Source of the DNA: Halomonas cerina
GTDB lineage: Bacteria > Pseudomonadota > Gammaproteobacteria > Pseudomonadales > Halomonadaceae
Length of the DNA stretch: 56,277 nt
Direction: 5' to 3'
Assembly: GCF_014192215.1 (NCBI RefSeq)
Contig: NZ_JACHXP010000023.1
Location: forward strand, 1-56,277
Positions 17,387 to 26,268 of this stretch are shown one piece after another; within the stretch, counting starts at the first letter, position 1; each line of letters begins with the position of its first letter. The notes under the pieces were generated by a model that was not told the DNA's origin, made no database searches, and worked only from the letters and a program-made list of their open reading frames with translations. The translations under genes and the position numbers were made by a program.

Positions 17387-18280
17387 ATGGCCACTCCCGA
17401 TCCCCGGCGCTCGCCGCTGCGCGCCGACCTGCTGCTGCTCGCGGTCACCCTGCTGGCCGCCGCCGGCTGGATCTTTTCCAAGGAAGCCCTGGCCGGCATG
17501 CCGCCCTTGCTGTTCATCGGCACGCGCTTCTTGTGTGCCGGCGCCATCCTCGCCCTGTTCGCCGTGCCGACGCTGCGCCGTCTGTCGCGCACCGACTGGT
17601 CCCGCGCCGCCGGCGTGGGGCTGGTCTTCAGCGTCGCCCTGGCGCTATGGATCCTCGGCCTTAAGTACTCGAGCCATCTTGGTGAGAGCGCCTTCATCAA
17701 TAGCCTGGGGATCCTGCTGGTGCCGGTGGTCGCCCGGCTGCTGTTCGGCGAGCGGCCGCCGCGCACCACCTGGATCGCCCTGCCGGTAGCCCTGGTCGGC
17801 TTCCTGCTGCTGTCGCTGAACGCGGGCTTCCGGGTCGAACCCGCCCAGGCGCTGATGGCCGGTGCCGCCGTGACCTTCTCGCTGCTGATCAACCTCAACT
17901 CGCGCGTGGTCCGGCGCCTTCCCGCCCTGCCGCTGACGGCCATCCAGCTGCTGGTCGTGGGGGTGGTGCTGACGCTGGCCTCGCTGCTCATCGAACCCTG
18001 GCCGCGGCAGCTCTCCGGCGCCACCCTCGGCTGGGTCGCGGCCAGCATCCTGTTTGCCAGCACCCTGCGCTTCTTCCTGCAGGTGCATGCCCAGGGGCTC
18101 ACCACTCCCAGCCACGCCGCGGTGATATTGATGCTGGAGGCCGTATGGGCCGCGCTGATGGCCGCCTGGTGGTTCGGCGAGACCATGACCCCCTTGCAGC
18201 TGGCCGGCTGCACGCTGATCTTCGCCGCCCTGCTGATCAATCGCTGGTACTGGGTACGTCACCTCGTCTCTGGCCGTTAA
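17387..18280 (+). CDS. DMT superfamily (EamA) transporter
   Basis: The 297-residue protein has two EamA repeats and about ten transmembrane segments (for example LLLLAVTLLAAAGWIF near the N terminus and LAGCTLIFAALLINRWYW at the end). EamA proteins are inner-membrane drug/metabolite exporters, often of amino acids or cofactors. The substrate cannot be read from sequence. The second-half signature SHAAVILMLEAVWAALMAAW matches the conserved E-containing helix. It is divergent from pyrC. A TGCTAGCAT -10-like sequence lies at 17344-17352. Confidence 0.9.
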   Translation: MATPDPRRSPLRADLLLLAVTLLAAAGWIFSKEALAGMPPLLFIGTRFLCAGAILALFAVPTLRRLSRTDWSRAAGVGLVFSVALALWILGLKYSSHLGESAFINSLGILLVPVVARLLFGERPPRTTWIALPVALVGFLLLSLNAGFRVEPAQALMAGAAVTFSLLINLNSRVVRRLPALPLTAIQLLVVGVVLTLASLLIEPWPRQLSGATLGWVAASILFASTLRFFLQVHAQGLTTPSHAAVILMLEAVWAALMAAWWFGETMTPLQLAGCTLIFAALLINRWYWVRHLVSGR

Positions 18281-18323
18281 ATTGACGTATCATCGCCACC
18301 GCAGCCCGCTCGCGAGGAATCCC

Positions 18324-18761
18324 ATGCCCAAGGTACGCCACTACGCCGATCTCGTCGCCATCCTAGCCGGCCTGATGTGGCTGCTGGTCTTCTGGTCGGT
18401 CAGCATCTCGGCGCATATCGGCAGCATCGAGCCTACCCTGGCGGCGCTTCTGGCGTTGGGCAGCGTGATCCTGGTCAGCTTCATGCATCGGCCGGTACGG
18501 ATCATGCTGAGCCGCTACCATGTCCGCAAGCGGCGTACCGAGATGTGGATGCATATCCTGGCCCTACCCCTGACCCTGGCCTTCCTGCTCGCCATCATCA
18601 TCGACCACCTGATCACGCCGATTAACGGCACGCACAAGATGCTGCTGTTCAACATCATGGCCACCGCCGGCTGGCTGGTGTTCATCGTCACCCTGCTGGT
18701 GAAGCTGGCCGCTCATCACTTGAGCGAAAGGCGCAAGCCCCCGCACAACTCGTCGCAATAA
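18324..18761 (+). CDS. Hypothetical inner-membrane protein, four TM segments
   Basis: I do not recognise this 145-residue protein. It has about four hydrophobic segments (residues ~8-27, ~34-50, ~73-92 and ~102-123) and a basic loop RPVRIMLSRYHVRKRRTEMW between the second and third, suggesting a cytoplasmic loop. The C terminus is hydrophilic. The ATG at 18324 follows GCGAGGAATCCC, a good Shine-Dalgarno; an ORF extension upstream would overlap the transporter gene end. It may be co-transcribed with the EamA transporter 43 nt upstream. Confidence 0.75.
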   Translation: MPKVRHYADLVAILAGLMWLLVFWSVSISAHIGSIEPTLAALLALGSVILVSFMHRPVRIMLSRYHVRKRRTEMWMHILALPLTLAFLLAIIIDHLITPINGTHKMLLFNIMATAGWLVFIVTLLVKLAAHHLSERRKPPHNSSQ

Positions 18762-18781
18762 CGATCCTGTTGCCGACGCCC

Positions 18782-18947
18782 TAGGAGCCTGCCGGACTTA
18801 ACACTAATCTGCTGCGACACCCGGACTTTCGGCCAATTTCATTCGATCTGATTCGTTAAATAGCGGGCTATTCGCCTCATCAGATCGATAAACTTGTCTC
18901 GAAATCCGTGCATCTCGCGACGATCGGTCAAATCCGACAGGCTCCTA
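18782..18947. mobile_element. MITE-like element with terminal inverted repeats
   Basis: The left end TAGGAGCCTGCCGGACTT (18782-18799) matches the reverse complement of the right end AAATCCGACAGGCTCCTA (18930-18947) at all but two positions. The 166-bp interior has no ORF. It contains an inner stem (CGATCTGAT near 18844 with ATCAGATCG near 18881, plus AATAGC/CTATT). This is the structure of a miniature inverted-repeat element mobilised by a transposase elsewhere. The target duplication is at most TA or CTA. It lies 5 nt from the stop of the next gene. Confidence 0.75.
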
Positions 18948-18952
18948 ATCTA

Positions 18953-20194
18953 TTAGAACCGATCGGCCTGGAACGGCGCCATCGCCACGTCCGGTGTCTC
19001 ACCTTCCATCAGCTGGGCCAGCAGCCGCCCGGTGGCCGGCCCCAGGGTGAAGCCCTGGTGACCATGGCCGAAGGCCAGCCAGAGGCCCGGATGCCCCGGG
19101 GCAGGGCCGATCACCGGTTTCATGTCCGGCGTACAGGGGCGTGCGCCCTTCCAGGGCACCGGGTCGAGCCGCTCACCCAGCGGGAAAAGCCCTTGAGCTA
19201 CCCGCTCCGCGGCCTCCAGCTGGCGCGGGTGAGCCGGAGCATCGAGCCGCTCCAGCTCGGCGCCGGTGGTCAACCGGATACCGGCCCGCATCGGCGCCAA
19301 CAGATAGCCCACCTCGGCATCCATCACCCAGTGCCGAAGTGTCGCGCCTTCCCGGCTACCGTAGTGCATGTGGTAGCCGCGTTTCACGAACAGCGGGATC
19401 GAGAGCCCCAGCCGGGACAGCCACTCCTGTGACCAGGGCCCCATGGCCATCACCACCTCCTCGGCCTCGAGGGCCTCCCGGTCGGTAGTGACACGCCAGC
19501 CGCTGCCGGTTGTGACGATATCCTTCACCTCGGCCCGCATGATATGCCCGCCGGCCTCCTCGAGGGCCCCGGCGTAGGCCTGTACCAGCGCGCCAGGGTC
19601 GGCCACCGTCCAGGGATCCAGCCAGTGGATGGCCCCGGCCAGTCTGGATGCCAGGTCAGGCTCCAGGGCGGCGAGCTCGGCGGCGTCGAGGGCCCGGTAG
19701 CGAACCTCGAAGCGCCGGGCGTTCTCCTCCGCCTCGGCGAGCCGAGCATCCAGGGCCTCCCGGGTGCGATAGACTTCCAGCCACCCCTCGTGACGCACCA
19801 GTGCCTGTGCCCCGGCGGCCTCGATCATCGGCGCATGGGCCTCAAGCGACAGCGCGATGAGGGGGGCATACTCGAGAACGATCTGCCGATAGCGCTTCGG
19901 CGAAGAGTGGTACCAGTACTGGAGCAGCGGCCAGGCCGACTCGAGCATGCCCCCAGGGCGATAACGGATGTCCACCTGGCGATTGGGCAGTACTCGCATG
20001 AGCGTGGCCAGGTCCCGTGGAAAGGGATAGGGCTTGACCGCCTCCCGCTGGATGATCCCGGCGTTGCCGAAGGAGGTCTCACCCCCCGGCTCCCGCCGGT
20101 CCACCAGGGTCACCGCATGCCCGCGCCGGGCCAGGTACCAGGCCACCGAGACGCCGACAATGCCCGCCCCCAGAACGATGATCTCCCGTGCCAT
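18953..20194 (-). CDS. FAD-dependent oxidoreductase, DadA-like D-amino acid dehydrogenase
   Basis: The 413-residue protein has an N-terminal FAD-binding Rossmann motif (VLGAGIVGVSVAWYLARRGH followed by VTLVDR) and the DAO-family fold. The substrate-side segment GMLESAWPLLQYW and the C-terminal AFGHGHQGFTLGPATGRLLA resemble DadA-type D-amino acid dehydrogenases, which oxidise D-amino acids at the inner membrane. The substrate is not certain. The ATG at 20194 begins MAREIIVLGAG and is preferred to upstream in-frame starts. A MITE-like element abuts its 3' end. Confidence 0.85.
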   Translation of the reverse strand: MAREIIVLGAGIVGVSVAWYLARRGHAVTLVDRREPGGETSFGNAGIIQREAVKPYPFPRDLATLMRVLPNRQVDIRYRPGGMLESAWPLLQYWYHSSPKRYRQIVLEYAPLIALSLEAHAPMIEAAGAQALVRHEGWLEVYRTREALDARLAEAEENARRFEVRYRALDAAELAALEPDLASRLAGAIHWLDPWTVADPGALVQAYAGALEEAGGHIMRAEVKDIVTTGSGWRVTTDREALEAEEVVMAMGPWSQEWLSRLGLSIPLFVKRGYHMHYGSREGATLRHWVMDAEVGYLLAPMRAGIRLTTGAELERLDAPAHPRQLEAAERVAQGLFPLGERLDPVPWKGARPCTPDMKPVIGPAPGHPGLWLAFGHGHQGFTLGPATGRLLAQLMEGETPDVAMAPFQADRF

Positions 20195-20287
20195 CTCACG
20201 ACCTCCTTGCCAGACCATGCTAGACACCCAGCATGCACCTCTCGATGCCCGAGCGGAAGGTATCCGCCGGCGCCGGGCGAGGGGGGA

Positions 20288-20746
20288 TCAAGGGTCCAGA
20301 TGCCCCTGCACCAGTAGCTTGGCACGGATGAAGTCGGCGTGGCTGACGTGCAGCAGATCGGCCAGGCGGCGGATACGATGCTCTTCCAGTGGATGCGGCT
20401 CGTTGTCGGCCAGGGCCAGCGACCACATCATCCTCACCAGCTCGCAGCGCTGGGCGTAACTGTAGTGCGTGCTGACCAGGCTGACGAACTGATAGTGATC
20501 CACCGCGGCCTCGGCTTCCTGCTGCGCCAGGTGAATCAGCTCGTCCAGGGCTTCGCCCCCCAGGTCGAAGTGACGGCGCAGCAAATTGCGCAGCATCGTC
20601 AGCTCACGCTTGTCGAGATGGTAGTCGGCACGAGCCACCTCGAACAGCAGGGCCGCCGTGGCCAGCTCCAGGGTCGGCACCTCCTCCTCGGAGGTCTCGT
20701 CGGACGTCATCAAATCGAGAAATAAACGTTGCAGGGATGCAATCAT
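20288..20746 (-). CDS. TerB family tellurite-resistance-like protein
   Basis: The 152-residue all-helical protein matches the TerB/DjlA N-terminal-like family: LELATAALLFEVARADYHLD and, in the second half, RCELVRMMWSLALADNEPHPLEEHRIRRLADLLHVS, an Asp/Glu-rich metal-binding helix pair. TerB proteins are linked to tellurite resistance and stress signalling, but stand-alone copies like this have no defined role. The start MIASLQRLFLDL at 20746 is chosen on conservation. It lies 93 nt downstream of the start region of the DadA-like gene. Confidence 0.85.
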   Translation of the reverse strand: MIASLQRLFLDLMTSDETSEEEVPTLELATAALLFEVARADYHLDKRELTMLRNLLRRHFDLGGEALDELIHLAQQEAEAAVDHYQFVSLVSTHYSYAQRCELVRMMWSLALADNEPHPLEEHRIRRLADLLHVSHADFIRAKLLVQGHLDP

Positions 20747-20899
20747 CGGTGAGCTCCACGGCAGGCGTGATGGGCACCCATATCGCTCAGACAACGGCCG
20801 TTTCGACGGCGTTCCTTTCCTTCCGTCGCGAGAGCCTTCCCTTGCGAGACGCGGCCCACCTTCCGCCCCACCATCTCAACCGGATGCCTGCCTGATCGG

Positions 20900-21343
20900 C
20901 TAGGCACGCTGAAGCCAACCGTAGGTAGCCCCCATCACCAGCCCGAAGATGATATGCCCCAGCAGCGTGGACAGGGGCGCCACCAGCCCGAACCCCAGGC
21001 CGAAGAAGCCCGAGCCGGCCAGGGGAAACACCGTGATCATCACCACCACCCAGGCCCCCAAGGCGAACTCCAGCCCACGGCGTGCCGGAGTGCGCCCCGG
21101 CATGCGGGGCTCCAACAGCCCGAACAGAGTGCCCCAGATCAGGGCGCCCACTACGAAATGGATGGTCCAGCCGATGAGGATGCTGTCGGGCGTGCCCAAG
21201 GCGTGCTGCGCGGTCAGGTTCATGATCTCGACCGGGTTGTACCAGGGCATCACACCCGCCGCCAGACGCAGGATCATGAGCATGGAAAGGACCAGTGTCG
21301 CCACCAGCCCCGCGAAAATTGCCTTTCCCAAGCGGGCCACCAT
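20900..21343 (-). CDS. Four-TM membrane protein, DUF6789-like
   Basis: The 147-residue protein has four hydrophobic segments (AIFAGLVATLVLSMLMILRL, WTIHFVVGALIWGTLFGLL, LEFALGAWVVVMITVFPLAG, LLGHIIFGLVMGATYGWL). The pattern of G-x-V-A-T-x-V-L-S near the N terminus and H-x-x-F/I-G-x-V-x-G-x-x-Y-G at the end resembles the DUF6789/YagU-type families. No function is established. Start ATG 21343 is preceded by GGAGGTACACT. It is divergent from the aminotransferase gene. Confidence 0.75.
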   Translation of the reverse strand: MVARLGKAIFAGLVATLVLSMLMILRLAAGVMPWYNPVEIMNLTAQHALGTPDSILIGWTIHFVVGALIWGTLFGLLEPRMPGRTPARRGLEFALGAWVVVMITVFPLAGSGFFGLGFGLVAPLSTLLGHIIFGLVMGATYGWLQRA

Positions 21344-21495
21344 AGTGTACCTCCATGACAGGTGCATGCCCGTCCCAGTATAGGCAGGTAGTGCGAGACT
21401 GCAGACCGTTCAGGGGCAGGAGCAGTCGCGAGCGGTGCACACGACTGGTACCTTGACAGCATTGGGTTCATCTCGACGTCATCTTCGGAGTGACC

Positions 21496-22596
21496 ATGCC
21501 TCGCTATCCTGATCACCTGTCCGGCCAAGGCCCCGACAATCCCTTCCCCGGCATCAAGGTGCTCGAACGCCGTCTGGGACGCGAGATCCCTCACCGTCTG
21601 GGCTCCAACGAGGGCCTCGACATGCCGCACCGCGCCCTGCGCAAGCACTTCGGTGACGCCATGGTCGAGCATGTCTACTGCTACGGTGACGCCGAGGCCC
21701 TAGGGATCCGGCGCCGCCTCGCCGATCAACAGGGCATCCCGCTGGAGGCGTTGCTGGTCGATGCCGGCGCCGACAGCTTGATCGCCCTGGCCCTGCGCGG
21801 CCTCACCCCTCCGGAGACCCCCGTGGTCAGTTCCGCCGGCACCTATCCCACCTTCGGCTACTTCGCCCGTGGTCAGGGCTGCCGCCTGGTGGAAGTCGCC
21901 TACGAGGAAGGCCCCGGCCGGCTCGCGCCCAATCTCGACGCTTTGGTGCGTGCCGCCCATCGGGAGCAGGCCGGCCTCGTCTACCTGGCCAACCCCGACA
22001 ACCCCACCGGCCACCTGCATGGCGACGAGGCCATCCGTCGGCTGCGTGAACGGCTACCGGCGGACTGCTGGCTGCTGCTCGATGAGGCCTACCACGACTT
22101 CCGGAAGGATGCCGACAGCCCTTTCGCCGCCGAGGTGCTGCCCGGCGTGGTCCGCCTGCGCACTCTGTCCAAGGCCCATGGCCTGGCCGGCCTGCGGGTA
22201 GGCTATGCCATCGCCGAGCCCGAGACCCTGGCCGTGCTGATGAAGGTACGCATCCACTATGCGGTCTCGACCCTCTCCCAGGCCGCCGCCGAGGTGGTGC
22301 TGGACCATCCCGAGGAGACGCGTACTCATATCGACGCCGTGCTGGCGCGTCGCGAGCGCCTGGCCAAGCATTTCGAAGGGCTCGGCGCCAAGGTCCTGCC
22401 CAGTGCCACCAACTTCCTCTGCCTGCAACTGCCCGACGCCGACCTGGCCAAGCGCATCCACGGCGAGCTGCTCGAAGCCGGCAGCCTGATCGCCCGCCCG
22501 GCCCATCCGGACCTCGGCCATGTGCTGCGCATCACCGCCGTGGAGGATGCCCTGAAGCCGGGTCGACTGACGGCCTTGGAGGCCGCGCTGCGCTAA
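21496..22596 (+). CDS. HisC-like PLP-dependent aminotransferase
   Basis: The 366-residue protein is a fold-type I aminotransferase of the histidinol-phosphate/aromatic class: N-terminal RLGSNEGLDMP, YCYGDAEALGIRRRLA, YLANPDNPTGHL, LLLDEAYHDF and the PLP-lysine motif LSKAHGLAGLRVGYA. In bacteria HisC converts imidazoleacetol phosphate to histidinol phosphate, but no other his gene is near, so an aromatic or other amino-acid role is equally likely. The ATG at 21496 lies just after GGAGTGACC; an in-frame GTG at 21490 is the alternative. Confidence 0.88.
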   Translation: MPRYPDHLSGQGPDNPFPGIKVLERRLGREIPHRLGSNEGLDMPHRALRKHFGDAMVEHVYCYGDAEALGIRRRLADQQGIPLEALLVDAGADSLIALALRGLTPPETPVVSSAGTYPTFGYFARGQGCRLVEVAYEEGPGRLAPNLDALVRAAHREQAGLVYLANPDNPTGHLHGDEAIRRLRERLPADCWLLLDEAYHDFRKDADSPFAAEVLPGVVRLRTLSKAHGLAGLRVGYAIAEPETLAVLMKVRIHYAVSTLSQAAAEVVLDHPEETRTHIDAVLARRERLAKHFEGLGAKVLPSATNFLCLQLPDADLAKRIHGELLEAGSLIARPAHPDLGHVLRITAVEDALKPGRLTALEAALR

Positions 22597-22667
22597 CGGC
22601 CCGGTCGGGGGCTTCGTCTCAAGCGGTTCTATGCTAGCCTTGCGCGTTTCATCATCCGGGGATTGCC

Positions 22668-23735
22668 GTGGACCACCAACGCTTCGCCTTCGTGATCAAG
22701 GACCTCTACGGCGGCGGCGCCGAGAAGTCATTGCTCTATACCGCCGACCAACTGCGTCAGCGCGGCCACGCGGTCATCGTCTTCACGTTGCGAGAGCGAA
22801 TCGAGCACCGCGTTCCCGAAGGCCTCGAGATCGAGAACCTAGAGGTAGTCACCCCCTTCACCAAGGTCACGACCACGGTGCTGACCGAGAAGTGGCAGGC
22901 CCATCGCATCGCCAGGGCGCTCAAGGCCTGGCGGCCGGACGTGGTGATCTCCTGCGCCTGCGACAGGATCACCCGCCACCTGCGCCACCCCAACCTCTAC
23001 TTCTGGGTGAAGTCGGACGTCACCGCCAAGTTCAGCGACCCCGCCAAGCGCGAGCATGCCTTCGCGAAGGTACGCCACTTCTATGGCGGACGACGGGTGA
23101 TCGCCGTTTCACAGGGCGTGAAGGACAACCTCGAGCAGAGGGTGGGCCTCGAGGCCGAGCGGATCCTGCCCATCTACAACCCCTACGAGCGCGAGCCCTT
23201 CGTGGCGATGGCCGACGAGCCGACCAAGCTGCCGGAAGGCGAGTTCCTGCTCTGCGTGGCGGCGCTGGAGCCGCGCAAGCGCCATGACCGCCTGCTGCGC
23301 GCCTATGCCGCCAGTGGCGTCACCACCCCGCTGCTGATCATGGGCAAGGGCAGGCCGGAACATGAGGCCGCAATCCGCGAGCAGATCGAGATGCTCGGTC
23401 TGAGCGATCGCGTGACGCTGACCGGCTATCACCACAACCCCTACCCCTTCATCCGCCAGGCCAAGGCGGTGATCCTCACCTCCGACGCCGAGGGTCTGCC
23501 CCGCGTACTGATCGAGGCCCTGCTGCTGCACACTCCGGTAATCAGCGTGGACTGCCCCAGTGGCCCCCGGGAGATCCTGACCCAGGAGCTGACCGACTTC
23601 CTGGTGGCCCCGGACGATGAACAGGGGCTAGCCGACGCCATCGCGCGCATGGACCGGGCGCCCGTCGCGATCGAGGAGCGCCATTACCGTCAGTTCCTCA
23701 AGGACAGCGTGCTGCCCCACTTCGAGGCACTGTGA
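22668..23735 (+). CDS. Glycosyltransferase family 4, LPS-core type
   Basis: The 355-residue protein has a GT-B fold. The N-terminal half starts FAFVIKDLYGGGAEKSLLY, with the acceptor-side GGGAEK loop. The C-terminal half holds LCVAALEPRKRHDRLLRAYA, a donor-site segment ILTSDAEGLPRVLIEALLLHTPVISVDCPSGPREIL, and the E-x7-E pattern. GT4 enzymes transfer sugars from nucleotide donors with retention. It starts at GTG 22668. The next gene, an LPS-kinase-like protein, begins 2 nt after its stop, which suggests a role in LPS core assembly. Confidence 0.9.
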   Translation: MDHQRFAFVIKDLYGGGAEKSLLYTADQLRQRGHAVIVFTLRERIEHRVPEGLEIENLEVVTPFTKVTTTVLTEKWQAHRIARALKAWRPDVVISCACDRITRHLRHPNLYFWVKSDVTAKFSDPAKREHAFAKVRHFYGGRRVIAVSQGVKDNLEQRVGLEAERILPIYNPYEREPFVAMADEPTKLPEGEFLLCVAALEPRKRHDRLLRAYAASGVTTPLLIMGKGRPEHEAAIREQIEMLGLSDRVTLTGYHHNPYPFIRQAKAVILTSDAEGLPRVLIEALLLHTPVISVDCPSGPREILTQELTDFLVAPDDEQGLADAIARMDRAPVAIEERHYRQFLKDSVLPHFEAL

Positions 23736-23736
23736 C

Positions 23737-24438
23737 GTGAAGCTGCTGGATATCCCCTTCAACGACCGCCGGCGTCGCTACCTCATCTTCCACGCCAATG
23801 GCTTGCCGGACCGCCTGACCCTGGCCAGTACCACCACCACCGCCGCCTTCGAGGCCGTAGGCAGCAGTCGCTTCTTTGTCTCGGCAGACCAGCAGATCCT
23901 CGCCAAGGTGGTGCCCGACAAGTACCGGAAGTCACAGTCACCGCTCAAGTGGGTGTTACGCGACTATCTGGAAAAGCGCTGGCTGGCCCAGTCAGTCGCC
24001 CGCAAGGAATTTCTGAGTCTGCAGATCCTGCGCCGCGCGGGACTCAAGACGCCCCGCTGTCACGGCTGGGGTATCTCGCTCAACCCCGGCAACCGCAATG
24101 CCTCGTTGCTCTTGATGGAGCACATGCGCGATGCCCGACCCGGCGGCGAGGTCTTCGACGAGATGGACGAGGACGCGCGCCAGGCTTTCCTGGAGCGCTT
24201 CTGTCATGAGGTCGCCCAACTCGCACATGCCGGGTACGTGCATCGCGACCTGCACTACAACAACCTGCTCGTCACCGACCAGAACGAGATCCTCTGGATC
24301 GATACACACGTGCGCCGGCTACCAACGAAAAGCGCCGACCAATGGCCGGCGCTGAGGCAATCGTTGACGGTGAACAAGCTGCGGGGGGAGACCTACCGCG
24401 ACAAGGTCGAACAGCGGCTTCACACCTTATGGCAATAG
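23737..24438 (+). CDS. Lipopolysaccharide kinase-like protein (WaaP/KdkA family)
   Basis: The 233-residue protein has a small-kinase fold of the Kdo/WaaP family. Visible features are ILAKVV with the ATP-binding Lys, a helix KEFLSLQILRRAGLKTPRCHGW, the catalytic loop GYVHRDLHYNNLLV (HxDxxxxN), and LWIDTH, in which the DFG-like Asp is present. Such kinases phosphorylate heptose or Kdo of the LPS inner core on the cytoplasmic side. It starts at GTG 23737, 2 nt after the upstream glycosyltransferase stop. The target sugar cannot be told. Confidence 0.85.
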   Translation: MKLLDIPFNDRRRRYLIFHANGLPDRLTLASTTTTAAFEAVGSSRFFVSADQQILAKVVPDKYRKSQSPLKWVLRDYLEKRWLAQSVARKEFLSLQILRRAGLKTPRCHGWGISLNPGNRNASLLLMEHMRDARPGGEVFDEMDEDARQAFLERFCHEVAQLAHAGYVHRDLHYNNLLVTDQNEILWIDTHVRRLPTKSADQWPALRQSLTVNKLRGETYRDKVEQRLHTLWQ

Positions 24439-24475
24439 AAACATTGACGCTTTCCCAATACTTCGGCATGCCAAT

Positions 24476-25384
24476 ATGAATGACACCAAACCCTCAGTGG
24501 CGATCATTATCCCCTGCTTTAACCGCTGGCCACATGTTCAAGAAGCCATCGACTCCGTACTGGCTCAGACCTGGCCCAACACCCGCTGCATTGTCGTGGA
24601 TGATGCCTCCACGGATGACAGCCTGGTCATGCTTCGCCAGCATTATCAGGAAGAGCCACGCGTGATCATTGAGGCTCTGAGTAAAAACCAAGGACAGTCA
24701 GCTGCCCGCAATCACGGTGTGAGCATCGCGGATGCCGATTATATCGGTTTCCTGGACTCGGATGATTTGCTCGTCACCACTGCCGTGGAAAGCCGCATGC
24801 GGCTTGCTATAGAGCATCCTGATTTCGAAGGGATACTCTTTGGAGAAAAGATCGATGAGAAGAGCAGGGAATCGTTGCTTCCCGGCATCAAGGAAGAAGG
24901 TGACAGCCTTTTTCTCAGTGAATACATAAAGCGCATGGACTGGCTGCATACCAATAGCTTTCTCATGAAGCGTGACTCCTTTCTTTACCTCAACGGGTTC
25001 GACGAGACTCTCAGGAAGAAAGAAGACGTAGAGTTCTTCATACGTGCGCTATATTATCAGCCAGCTCTCTATGCCCCCGGACCATCTTGCATAGTCCGCA
25101 GCGTATCTCCTCACAGAGCCAGACATGATCACCACCGCATCATCGAACAAGGAGAACGCTTCGTAGAGGCCATTCAAGCCAACACAAAGCTTCTTGCATC
25201 CCTTACTTCGATAGAAAAAGAAAAACTAGTGGAAGCCGATATAAGGTCAGCACTCCAGTCACTTTATCGCACTAAACAGGGAAAGAAATTTAGAAACACA
25301 CTGCGTACCGGAATTAAGCATGGAAAGCTACGCCTCGATGCCAGGCTTGCGAAGCGTTACTTGCTATCCTTTTTTCAAAAATAA
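24476..25384 (+). CDS. Glycosyltransferase family 2
   Basis: The 302-residue protein has a GT-A domain: VAIIIPCFNRWPHVQEAIDSVLAQTW, CIVVDDASTDDS, the NQGQSAARNHGV turn, and YIGFLDSDDLL with the metal-binding DxD. A basic helical C terminus follows. GT2 enzymes invert configuration and build O-antigen, capsule or teichoic chains. G+C drops clearly within this gene compared with those upstream, so it marks the start of an A+T-rich patch. It runs convergent with the frameshifted pyruvyl transferase, with only 4 nt between them. Confidence 0.88.
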   Translation: MNDTKPSVAIIIPCFNRWPHVQEAIDSVLAQTWPNTRCIVVDDASTDDSLVMLRQHYQEEPRVIIEALSKNQGQSAARNHGVSIADADYIGFLDSDDLLVTTAVESRMRLAIEHPDFEGILFGEKIDEKSRESLLPGIKEEGDSLFLSEYIKRMDWLHTNSFLMKRDSFLYLNGFDETLRKKEDVEFFIRALYYQPALYAPGPSCIVRSVSPHRARHDHHRIIEQGERFVEAIQANTKLLASLTSIEKEKLVEADIRSALQSLYRTKQGKKFRNTLRTGIKHGKLRLDARLAKRYLLSFFQK

Positions 25385-25388
25385 TATT

Positions 25389-26215
25389 TTATTTACTCAC
25401 AACCCCTTTATCTATCAGCATTTCTATATCTGGAAAAGCAAAGTCTTTCTCACTGTAGACAACATTTTCGGGGCTGGTTTTCAGCCCTCTCATATTACAA
25501 CATCCAAAGTCGCTAATCGGCAGTGGAAAATTTAAGCCCACGGAAGCGTAATAATCTTTATACTTTACTAGTGATTCGTTTTTAGGCGCTACCAAAGTGG
25601 CCGGCCGCCCTAAAGCATGCGCAAAAACAATTCCGTGTAATGACGAGCTGAAAACGTGCTCAACCTCAAGAATTTTTCTGCATACATTCTGGGGCAGGTT
25701 GTCAATATCAATCATTCGAACCTTACGTGGCAGGCTTCGATAATTATTACGCTCCCTGTAGTGGGGAATAAACGCAACGGCTCCTGGATCAGGGTGTCTT
25801 GTGTCATCACTAAACATGAATCGCACCAGTAACCCCGGATCAAGAAGACAGCGAACTGACATATCGTAACCTTTACCCTTGAATTCATCGTAGGTAATAG
25901 GTCCACGAAGCCCCAGAATCGTGACATCCTGGCGCTTGGGTAGCGCACCCGCCTTACCTTGGGTTCCAACCCCGAAGAGTATATCACCATCTTTTACACG
26001 ATGAGATATCGACCTACGATTAACAGGCGACTTCCATCATCAGCAATGTTTAATGCTGATGCATCATATTGATCACGAATAATAACTTTTACAAGAATAT
26101 CTCCTGCGTTGCCAGTAGTGAAATACTTATGATCATCACGAAAGAATAGCCTCCCTAACTTAAGCTTCCATTCAGGCACCACTCTATTGCACCAATAATA
26201 TGTTCTAATATTCAT
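25389..26215 (-). pseudogene. Polysaccharide pyruvyl transferase, frameshifted
   Basis: Two frames together give about 275 residues of a polysaccharide pyruvyl transferase (CsaB/WcaK-like family). The N-terminal part from ATG 26215 contains KYFTTGNAGDILVKVII and RLLIVG. It then meets a stop at 25994. The next frame continues SISHRVKDGDILFGVGTQGK and LGLRGPITYDEF, then HVFSSSLHGIVFAHALG near the C terminus. One missing base near 26010 within GTAGGTCGATATC explains the shift. Such enzymes add ketal pyruvate to surface glycans. It is probably inactive, unless the base is a sequencing error. Confidence 0.8.
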
Positions 26216-26268
26216 GCTTTTCCCAGCACATCTTGACTCTTGATTCGTACGAAAAGATCAAAATGCGC

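Noticed and set aside
21496..22596. Assignment of this aminotransferase as hisC of the histidine operon
   Set aside because: The motifs fit the wider HisC-like class, but no his genes are near and the neighbours are unrelated, so the symbol was not given.
25994..26215. Separate small gene for the N-terminal part of the pyruvyl transferase
   Set aside because: The sequence is the family's N terminus cut at a frameshift, and the next frame continues the family directly, so it is one broken gene.
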